Source: an uncultured Bacteroidota bacterium (GTDB lineage Bacteria > Bacteroidota > Bacteroidia > Bacteroidales > SZUA-534). From it: DNA of 43,396 nt. The stretch covers positions 1-43,396 of the forward strand of contig CAMHPA010000019.1 of NCBI GenBank assembly GCA_946186925.1, written 5' to 3'. The notes beneath the pieces were generated by a model, which saw only the letters and a list, made by a program, of their open reading frames with translations, was not told where the DNA came from and searched no databases. A program made the position numbers and the translations under genes. Positions 8,640-15,004 of the stretch are shown piece after piece (position 1 is the stretch's first letter; every line of letters begins with the position of its first letter).

Positions 8640-10277
8640 TTATCGATTGTTATTTAAAGTAATTTCTCGGAAGTTTTTCTCGTCGGTCTGCGCCGAAGTA
8701 AGCACTTCGAGCAGTATCGGTCTGTCGCTCTGCAATGTGAACAGCTCGTCGAGACCGGCGGCAAGTTCGTACTGATTGTGTGCTGAAAGGTATAAAACAT
8801 TGTTCTGCTGACAGATACCCATTGCCGTTGTGTTGTGTTCGGCCGCCACGAAACGGTTGCGGGCGGCACTTTTATCAAGACCGGGCAGTTGGTTGAAAAT
8901 TGCGCCACATCCATTGTTTATCAGCAATATACGGAAGTTGCCCCTAAGGTTTTGGTTCCAAAGTGCGTTTTGGTCGTAGAAGAAACTCAGGTCGCCAATG
9001 ACGCAGAAGGTGGTTTTGTCGGTCGCGGCCGAAAAGCCCGCAGCCGTCGAGAGCGAGCCCTCGATACCGTTCACGCCACGGTTGCACCAGACAAAATGGT
9101 CGGCGTAAATATTTGCCAATCTGACAGATATTGAGTTTGCATAATGCACAAAACAATCGGCGGCCGCCTGCTCAATTTTCTGCTCAAAGAGCTTTACGGC
9201 CATTACCTGCGAATAGTCGGGATTGTAGGCCAGCGATTTGGTGCGGGCATCGGAAATGGTTGTGCGCCAAGCGTTTGCAAAATCAGCATCGGTATCGGCG
9301 CAAGCCTTGACAGCACGCCAAACCTCAGGCATAACGCTCTCGGGGCGGCCGACAATAATGCCGCACAGGTTTTGGAATGTATCTTCGACGCTTCCGTCGG
9401 CACTCACACGCCACGTCTTCGCCCCTGCCGACTTGCGCACAAAGGCTTTCAGGCGCTTGCTCACAATGGCGTCGCCAACGTAAATCACAAGGTCGGGCTG
9501 CAAGGTGTCGGGCGTTGCTCCGGCCAGCGCCTCATCAGCATTGCAAGTGCGATTGAAAACCGACAGCGCCTCGTGCAAAACTATCGGCGCATCGGGCTCA
9601 TCAATATTGATATTCAGCGGTTTGCTGCATTGACCGACGATAATCAGCGGTCGGTGCGAGTGGCGCAAATCGGTCAGAAAATCGTCCGGCAAACGGACAT
9701 CTGAACTCGGAAAATAGCGGCGAATGACGCGTTCGGCGGGCAACTGCGGCACATCGAAACAGAAAAGCGGCTCGGTAATGGGCACGTTGATATGGACGGG
9801 CCCCTGCTGCGCCTCAATCAGCGCTTCGTTCACAAGGCGGTTGCAATACCAGCGCTCGTCGGCATTGGCGGGCTCGGGCAGCTGCACCGTTTTCCGCACA
9901 AAGCAGCCCAAAGCGCCGGGCTGCGGAAGCGTTTGACCGTCGAGTTGGTCAATCCACTGCTGCGGACGGTCGGCCGAAACAACAATCAACGGAACGTGCT
10001 GATAATGAGCCTCGGCCACAGCCGGTGCCAGGTTCAGCAACGCCGACCCCGAAGTGACGCAGACCGCCACCGCCTCGCCGGTTGCCTGCGCAATGCCAAT
10101 GGCGAAAAATCCGGCCGAGCGCTCATCGGTAACCGGAAAGCACTCAATATCAGGATTTTCGTTCAGATTATGGACAATAGCGGCGTTGCGGCTTCCGGGG
10201 CAGACAACCGCCCGGCGCACGCCGTGAGCCACCAGCAGCGACGTGAGTATGTTTACATTTGTTTTGTTGCAATACAT
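8640..10277 (-). CDS. menD: SEPHCHC synthase (MenD)
   Basis: This thiamine-diphosphate enzyme adds a 2-oxoglutarate-derived unit to isochorismate. The chosen start gives 545 residues beginning MYCNKTNVNILTSLLVAHGV, the typical MenD opening; an in-frame upstream ATG at 10316 would add 13 unlikely residues. The N-terminal domain has CPGSRNAAIV, DERSAGFFAIG and the CVTSGSALLNL motif; the C-terminal ThDP domain has GDLSFFYDQNALWN and LLINNGCGAIF. The start overlaps the menF stop by 25 bases, suggesting translational coupling. Confidence 0.95.
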   Translation of the reverse strand: MYCNKTNVNILTSLLVAHGVRRAVVCPGSRNAAIVHNLNENPDIECFPVTDERSAGFFAIGIAQATGEAVAVCVTSGSALLNLAPAVAEAHYQHVPLIVVSADRPQQWIDQLDGQTLPQPGALGCFVRKTVQLPEPANADERWYCNRLVNEALIEAQQGPVHINVPITEPLFCFDVPQLPAERVIRRYFPSSDVRLPDDFLTDLRHSHRPLIIVGQCSKPLNINIDEPDAPIVLHEALSVFNRTCNADEALAGATPDTLQPDLVIYVGDAIVSKRLKAFVRKSAGAKTWRVSADGSVEDTFQNLCGIIVGRPESVMPEVWRAVKACADTDADFANAWRTTISDARTKSLAYNPDYSQVMAVKLFEQKIEQAAADCFVHYANSISVRLANIYADHFVWCNRGVNGIEGSLSTAAGFSAATDKTTFCVIGDLSFFYDQNALWNQNLRGNFRILLINNGCGAIFNQLPGLDKSAARNRFVAAEHNTTAMGICQQNNVLYLSAHNQYELAAGLDELFTLQSDRPILLEVLTSAQTDEKNFREITLNNNR

Positions 10278-11293
10278 TTTCGCATTGTTTCGAGTTTCGC
10301 TTCGGTTTCCTGCCATTCCGTTGCCTCGTTGCTCTCGGTGAGCAGGCCGCCGCCAGCGTACAGATTATATTGATTGTCAACTATTTTCATACAGCGTAGC
10401 GATACGTACAAATGAGTTTCGCCGCCAATGCCCAGCGGACCTGTGAAGCCGCTGTAGTAAAGGCGCGGCGTGTGTTCGTTGTTGAGAATGAAATCGAACG
10501 TTTCGGCCTTCGGAAGTCCGCACACAGCCGGTGTCGGGTGCAGCCGGTCGAGCAGGCCGCCCATTGCGCTTGGGTCCATATCGAAGGCGAAATCGCTGCG
10601 CAAATGCACCAGGTTAGCCACACGCACGGTGCGCGGACCGTTTTCGGTGTAATCGATATTGAACTGCTTCAGGCACTCGCCCACATACGAGGCCACATAG
10701 CGCTGCTCCTGAATATTCTTGGTTGACCAATGGATTTGCTCGCCTTCGCCATTCAGCTCATTCTCATCGAGTTGCATTGTTCCGGCCAAGGCAATGGTGA
10801 GCCAGTGGCCGCCGGCGTTCTCGAGCAGAATTTCGGGCGAGGCAATGAGCCACATTCCGCTCTGCGGCGTGTTTACAAGTGCGATATAGAGCCTCGGATA
10901 GAGCCTGCACGCGCGTTGGAACAGCTCAATCGGCGGAATGTGCGCCGACGTCTGCTCGGTGGCACATCGCGCCAGCACAATCTTACGGAAGCGCCCCTGC
11001 ACCAACTGACTGTGAAAACGCGCAAAATCAGCCGAATATTCCTGTCTGCGGACAACCGCCGGCAGCATATCGGCATCGGTCAGTGAGCCGATTTCGACAG
11101 GCATTTCGGTCACCTTGTCGGGTTTGATAAGCACGATAGGCCGGCCCGGCTCGGCGCAGAACGGCGCCACCACAAACCCGCGGCGGCCGTCAAGCTCGGT
11201 GCACGATGTAAGCGTTGCGGGCTCGCCTGTCGTCTGCTCAATGAGCGTGCAGCTTTCGGCGTGCGGCAACCGGTATATTGCAAAACTGTTCAT
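10253..11293 (-). CDS. menF: Isochorismate synthase (MenF)
   Basis: The enzyme converts chorismate to isochorismate, the committed step into menaquinone. The 346-residue protein carries chorismate-binding signatures: RFRKIVLARCA with the conserved lysine, LAGTMQLDEN, KNIQEQRYVASYV, HPTPAVCGLPK and the closing YSGFTGPLG. I chose the ATG at 11293 (MNSFAIYRLPHAES) over one at 11326, because a candidate -7 box lies between them and the extra residues look non-coding. It is the first gene of the men operon. Confidence 0.93.
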   Translation of the reverse strand: MNSFAIYRLPHAESCTLIEQTTGEPATLTSCTELDGRRGFVVAPFCAEPGRPIVLIKPDKVTEMPVEIGSLTDADMLPAVVRRQEYSADFARFHSQLVQGRFRKIVLARCATEQTSAHIPPIELFQRACRLYPRLYIALVNTPQSGMWLIASPEILLENAGGHWLTIALAGTMQLDENELNGEGEQIHWSTKNIQEQRYVASYVGECLKQFNIDYTENGPRTVRVANLVHLRSDFAFDMDPSAMGGLLDRLHPTPAVCGLPKAETFDFILNNEHTPRLYYSGFTGPLGIGGETHLYVSLRCMKIVDNQYNLYAGGGLLTESNEATEWQETEAKLETMRKCIATKQM

Positions 11294-11314
11294 TGCGTTC
11301 GAAAAATAAACGGC

Positions 11315-11322
11315 CAAATATA
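11315..11322 (-). promoter_or_regulatory. Candidate -7 box (TATATTTG) for the men operon
   Basis: The minus strand reads TATATTTG, a full match to TAnnTTTG, 22 bases before the chosen menF ATG. A -33 TTTG is not evident at the usual spacing, so this is a partial match. Confidence 0.4.
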
Positions 11323-11329
11323 TCAAATC

Positions 11330-11555
11330 ATTTTGGGTTGGCGAATTGTTAATTGGGGAAACGGGGAATTGGATATTTGTTTAAAGTTCAAAGTTTAAAG
11401 TTTAAAGTTTAATGGGTTTAACAGGTTTAACAGGTTTAACAGGTTTAAATGGACTACAGACCACAGACAACGGACTACAGACAAATTTGAGTAATGTTTA
11501 ATGATTCGTAATTTTTCAATGCCTAATCCCGATAGCTATCGGGACCAACACCTAA
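11330..11555. repeat. Composite intergenic repeat upstream of menF, ending in a 16-bp palindrome
   Basis: The stretch contains GGCGAATTGTTAATTGG words, AAAGTTTAA units (about 11390-11412), three tandem CAGGTTTAA units after GGGTTTAA, a GGACTACAGACCACAGACAAC tract (about 11451-11485), AATGCCTAAT, the perfect palindrome CCCGATAGCTATCGGG (11528-11543) and ACACCTAACAC. A nearly identical series lies at 41166-41232 between hisD and hisC. The repeat stops abruptly where phage-derived coding sequence begins near 11556. Confidence 0.75.
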
Positions 11556-11600
11556 CACATACAATACCACCCTGGACAAGGCCGCTACCGAAGCAGTTAT

Positions 11601-12521
11601 ATGAACGCCCGAAGGCTGGCCGTGACCGAGATGAATATGGCCACCCAAGCCGCCGAGAGCACAGCCTACGCCAACAATCCGCTTGTGGCTGGGTACGAGA
11701 TACGGCTGTCGAACAACCACACTGTGAAAGACCCGCGCCACCCTGGCAAGGTGAATCCGCTTCACGATGTCTGCGACGAACTGCAGGGGAAATATCCCGC
11801 AACTTTCAGATTTACAGGCTGGCACCCGCATTGCCGCTGTACGATGATACCTATTCTCATTTCAGCCGAGGAGCGCCGTAAACTCGCCCAAGCGAGAGCA
11901 GAAGGCAAGACCTACCAGCCTCAAGGCATCATCACCGATGTCCCCGCCAACTACAAGGCTTGGGTTGCGAAGAACCAGGACCGCATAGCATCAGCCAAGA
12001 CACTGCCGTTCTTCCTTCAGGACAATGGAGAGATGACGAAGGACGGGTACGTGATTGATTTGAATGCTACAACTGCACCCGAACAAATGGTGCAAATCAA
12101 GGAGAAATACGAATCTTATGATGAGAATTGGACAAAAGACTATTTCAACGACACTACGGGTGGATATAACGTTTCGCATATTAAACACCAATTTTCGGAT
12201 ACGAAAGCTGTCGGAGCAAAACTATCGGGTGGAGAAACGGAAAAACTTGTGGCCCGACTGTTGGCGGACAAGAGTGGAAAACAAATAGAATTCCTGCCCG
12301 AAAATGGTAAGGGTAAAGGCAAACCCGATATGGCGTTCGACGGACAGACTTGGGATATTAAAAATATATCAATGGCGAATGAAAACACCATTAGGAAGTG
12401 CATCGAAGATGCGAGGAAAGCGCAGTGTGCCATTTTCTATTGGGACGAAGAAAGCAGACTTGATAGTCTAAAGAGTGCAATTAACAGAACAATAGGTAAA
12501 TTTAATAAAATGGGTAAATAG
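11601..12521 (+). CDS. 5'-truncated MuF head-morphogenesis protein with C-terminal nuclease-toxin domain
   Basis: Residues 1-128 match the C-terminal half of Mu gpF-like minor head proteins of Bacteroidota prophages: NARRLAVTEMN, GYEIRLSNNH, DVCDELQGKYP and FTGWHPHCRC. The same frame is open upstream to about 11556 and reads YHPGQGRYRSSY, also gpF-like as I recall the family, so homology extends past the first ATG and the gene has lost its 5' end. Residues 140-306 form another domain: GGYNVSHIKHQF, then Glu residues at 212-214, KPDMAFDG and WDIKN. This is a PD-(D/E)xK-like arrangement similar to CdiA-type C-terminal tRNases. Phage MuF proteins with such tails are known polymorphic toxins. After the TAG stop the frame stays open for 24 more codons. 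No immunity gene is recognised. Expression and activity are doubtful. Confidence 0.65.
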   Translation: MNARRLAVTEMNMATQAAESTAYANNPLVAGYEIRLSNNHTVKDPRHPGKVNPLHDVCDELQGKYPATFRFTGWHPHCRCTMIPILISAEERRKLAQARAEGKTYQPQGIITDVPANYKAWVAKNQDRIASAKTLPFFLQDNGEMTKDGYVIDLNATTAPEQMVQIKEKYESYDENWTKDYFNDTTGGYNVSHIKHQFSDTKAVGAKLSGGETEKLVARLLADKSGKQIEFLPENGKGKGKPDMAFDGQTWDIKNISMANENTIRKCIEDARKAQCAIFYWDEESRLDSLKSAINRTIGKFNKMGK

Positions 12522-12596
12522 GATACGATACCAAATGTGTTCTACATAGACAAAAACGGCGTGCTGCACAATCTATTCAAGAACCCTCAAAAATAG
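12522..12596 (+). pseudogene. In-frame continuation of the MuF toxin after an internal TAG
   Basis: Directly after the TAG at 12519-12521 the same frame reads DTIPNVFYIDKNGVLHNLF and a few more residues to a second TAG at 12594-12596. A tail of this kind (xNVFYIDKxGxLH) commonly closes such nuclease domains, so the first TAG looks like a nonsense mutation that removed the end of the domain. Confidence 0.5.
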
Positions 12597-12771
12597 CTTC
12601 GGGCAACCCACATAAGCCAGTGGAATGCCCGAACTTTGGTGCAGAATGCGGGGGCATTACCTCCCTCATTCATCCCGCATTGCAAATATACAAAAGTTTT
12701 TATTGTAAAATAGAAAAAAGCAAAAATTTTTCAGTAGACGGACGATTTTTGTGGAATTATTGTTAAATAGG

Positions 12772-13092
12772 CTACTTGTTGCACGCCACGAAAAGCGCCA
12801 CAATAGCCATTCCGAAGCCGAGCAGTCCAGCAATCGCACCAATGGCCACCCAGTTGATAGGGTTGCGCAGAGCGGGGTTCTGTGCCAGGTAGGCTTCACC
12901 GTAAGGTGTCAGCGCTGCGTGGATTGGCTCCTTGGTCTCTTCCGCCCAAACGGCCTTCACAAGCTGCTGACGCTCGAGAGAGCGCACAGCGGCAACGTAA
13001 AGGTGCGCGGCATAATCCGCGGGTCTGCTCTTCCCCATTGCGGTGAGCCGAAGCACCACCTTCTCGTTCCGTGTCAGTCTGATTCGTTCCAT
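12772..13092 (-). CDS. Small winged-helix-like protein with C-terminal membrane segment, prophage type
   Basis: This 106-residue protein has a charged N-terminal half, MERIRLTRNEKVVLRLTAMGK through LTPYGEAYLAQNP, which reads like a MarR-style winged helix (helix, helix, VRSLERQQLVKA recognition-like helix, wing ending in LTPYGEAYL). One hydrophobic segment follows at about residues 79-102 (WVAIGAIAGLLGFGMAIVAL). I recall similar proteins in Mu-like prophages of Bacteroides, but no function is known to me. It lies beside the MuF fragment, on the opposite strand, and probably belongs to the same phage scar. It may be intact, as start and stop are normal. Confidence 0.6.
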   Translation of the reverse strand: MERIRLTRNEKVVLRLTAMGKSRPADYAAHLYVAAVRSLERQQLVKAVWAEETKEPIHAALTPYGEAYLAQNPALRNPINWVAIGAIAGLLGFGMAIVALFVACNK

Positions 13093-13275
13093 TGTCGTGT
13101 TTTTACAAAGTTAGTGTTTTTATGAAAAACCGAATGTTGAGTTCGGCTTTTTTGTTTGAAATCAGCACGTTGAAGCGTCGTGGTTGGCGCTGAAGATTAG
13201 CATTCGGTCGATGTGTCGGTCGAGGGCGTCGGTGTCACTCTCGCAGATTTGAGAATTGTTCCCAATTATCGGGAC

Positions 13276-13295
13276 GGACGCGATTAATTGCGTTC
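13276..13295. repeat. Palindromic dispersed repeat, copy 2 (diverged)
   Basis: The unit reads GGACGCGATTAATTGCGTTC followed by CTAC, two changes from the perfect palindromes at 6475 and 30841. Confidence 0.75.
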
Positions 13296-13381
13296 CTACC
13301 AACACCCACCCCGCAACACCTTCCTCTAAAACCACCTCATAATACGTTAATAACTTATACTATAGGCTACCGATTTTTCAA

Positions 13382-13389
13382 TACTTTTG
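13382..13389 (+). promoter_or_regulatory. Candidate -7 box (TACTTTTG) for the PurF-like gene
   Basis: TACTTTTG is an exact TAnnTTTG match 24 bases before the ATG at 13413. The -33 region (about 13355-13362) is A+T-rich without a clear TTTG. Confidence 0.45.
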
Positions 13390-13412
13390 TCGCATTAATA
13401 TAAAACGAATCT

Positions 13413-14822
13413 ATGAGCGGATTTTTTGGGGCAGTCACCAATACCGACTGCGTTTCCGATGTTTTCTATGGTACCGACTACCATTCCCACCTGGGGACAA
13501 AACGTGCGGGTATGTCGATTTACTCGACAAAATTAGGCTATCAGCGGGCCATTCACAGCCTTGAAGACGGCTATTTCCGAAACAAGTTTGAGGGCGATAT
13601 GGCCGGATTCAGCGGCGAGTCGGGCATTGGCTGCATCAGCGACAATGAGGCGCAGCCGTTGGTCATCTTCTCGCACCTGGGGCGCTTTGCCATCACCACA
13701 GTGGCCAAAATCAACAATGTTGACGAACTTGCCGACCGTTTCCTGCGCGAGGGAAAAACCTTTACAGAGACTAGCCAGGGCGGCATCAACCCCACCGAGC
13801 TTATTGCAATGCTCATCTGCGAGAAACAGAGTTTCAAAGAGGGAATTGAGAACGTCTATAACAGCATAAAAGGCTCGTGCTCAATGCTGATTTTGAACAA
13901 GGACGAGATTATTGCCGGCCGCGACAAACTGGGCCGCACCCCTATCGTTATTGGCAAAAAAGACGGTGCCTACTGCGCTGCGAGCGAGACATCGTCGTTC
14001 CTGAACCTTGACTATAAGATTGAGAAATATATTGGTCCGGGCGAGATTGTGTCGATTCGCAACAACGGCTATTCGGTTCTGCGTGAGGCAGATAAAGAGA
14101 TGCAGATTTGCTCGTTCCTGTGGGTTTACTACGGATACCCACCCGCTTGCTACGAGGGCATCAATGTTGACCAAACGCGTTACCGCTGCGGGCAGAAGCT
14201 TGCAGAGAATGACGATGTGAAAGACGCTGATTTTGTGGCAGGTATCCCCGATTCGGGTGTCGGTCACGCAATGGGCTACAGCGCCGCCACGGGCATTCCG
14301 TATATGCGCCCATACGCAAAATACACGCCAACCTGGCCGCGCAGCTTTATGCCGCAAAATCAGAAACAGCGCGACCTGGTGGCCAAGATGAAGCTGATTC
14401 CGAACGCATCGGTCATCAACGGCCGCAAGGGCATTTTCCTCGACGACTCGATTGTGCGCGGCACGCAGCTGAAAGACAATGTGAAAGACCTGATGGACGC
14501 CGGTATCAAGGAAGTGCATATGCGCGTTGCCTGCCCGCCGCTCATCTACCCTTGTGAGTATCTGAATTTCAGCCGTTCGCGCTCGTCGCTCGAGCTGGCC
14601 ACACGCAAGGCCATTGTTAAGCTTGAAGGTAAAGAAGATGTCGATTTCTCGAAGTACGCCGACCCCGATTCGCAGGAATACAAGAATATGGTTGAGCAGA
14701 TGCGCAAGGATATGAACCTGACATCGCTCAAATTCCAACGGCTCGAGGATTTGATTGAGGCCATTGGCCTGCCGAAAGAGAAGCTCTGCACCCACTGTTG
14801 GGACTGCTCAAGCCGCGGATGA
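13413..14822 (+). CDS. PurF-like amidophosphoribosyltransferase lacking the N-terminal cysteine
   Basis: The 469-residue protein has the two PurF domains: an N-terminal Ntn-type glutaminase fold (about 1-230; NNVDELADRF, NPTELIAMLI, KGSCSML, GRDKLGRTP) and a phosphoribosyltransferase domain with the PRPP loop GIFLDDSIVRGTQ at about 340-352. In canonical PurF the first residue after Met removal is the catalytic Cys of MCGIFG; here the protein begins MSGFFGA, so Ser replaces Cys. I recall a Bacteroidales paralog group with the same MSGFFG start, which argues against a sequencing error. It may use free ammonia, use Ser as nucleophile, or have another role. The C-terminus has a CTHCWDCS cluster. 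First step of purine synthesis is the default assignment. Confidence 0.8.
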   Translation: MSGFFGAVTNTDCVSDVFYGTDYHSHLGTKRAGMSIYSTKLGYQRAIHSLEDGYFRNKFEGDMAGFSGESGIGCISDNEAQPLVIFSHLGRFAITTVAKINNVDELADRFLREGKTFTETSQGGINPTELIAMLICEKQSFKEGIENVYNSIKGSCSMLILNKDEIIAGRDKLGRTPIVIGKKDGAYCAASETSSFLNLDYKIEKYIGPGEIVSIRNNGYSVLREADKEMQICSFLWVYYGYPPACYEGINVDQTRYRCGQKLAENDDVKDADFVAGIPDSGVGHAMGYSAATGIPYMRPYAKYTPTWPRSFMPQNQKQRDLVAKMKLIPNASVINGRKGIFLDDSIVRGTQLKDNVKDLMDAGIKEVHMRVACPPLIYPCEYLNFSRSRSSLELATRKAIVKLEGKEDVDFSKYADPDSQEYKNMVEQMRKDMNLTSLKFQRLEDLIEAIGLPKEKLCTHCWDCSSRG

Positions 14823-14840
14823 TTGAAGGATTGAAGGAAG

Positions 14841-14858
14841 TTCCGACAGCTATCGGAA
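14841..14858. repeat. Imperfect palindrome of the CCGATAGCTATCGG family
   Basis: TTCCGACAGCTATCGGAA pairs with itself except at one position. It resembles the palindromes at 11528-11543 and 42407-42422. Confidence 0.6.
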
Positions 14859-14880
14859 TGATTGAATGAGAAATATGGTT

Positions 14881-14913
14881 AGGGGCGCAAGTTTTTGCGT
14901 CTCTGGCTTTTTG
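14881..14913 (+). terminator. Probable terminator after the PurF-like gene
   Basis: A 10-bp stem, AGGGGCGCAA against TTGCGTCTCT (some G-T pairs), has a 4-base loop and is followed by GGCTTTTTG. It also resembles the dispersed intergenic hairpins, so it may be a repeat used as a terminator. Confidence 0.45.
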
Positions 14914-15004
14914 TAGATGAATAGACAAAATAAAACCAATTATATATAAAAAATATGCCATAGAAAGTATAATTATATCAACTAAACAAACTCTAACGGG
15001 AAAA

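Larger units (their letters stand above)
13093..13412. other. Gap with a coding remnant, repeats and a promoter
   Basis: On the minus strand, about 13162-13257 reads as a 30-residue C-terminal tail (ICESDTDALDRHIDRMLIFS, ending STC-stop). A short CCGAA/TTCGG hairpin with T-run follows on that strand (13125-13146). The tail has no start and begins exactly at a repeat junction. From 13259 to 13310 lie CCCAATTATCGGG, a diverged copy of the 20-base palindrome (13276-13295) and CTACCAACACCC. A promoter box for the next gene is at 13382. Confidence 0.5.

Noticed and set aside
11601..12521. Active prophage or intact toxin-immunity locus
   Set aside because: The head protein lacks its 5' half, the toxin end is cut by a stop, and no immunity, integrase or other structural genes are present.
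12519..12596. Amber (TAG) recoding of a phage gene
   Set aside because: The second stop of the same frame is also TAG and no other recoded gene is present; a nonsense mutation explains it more simply.
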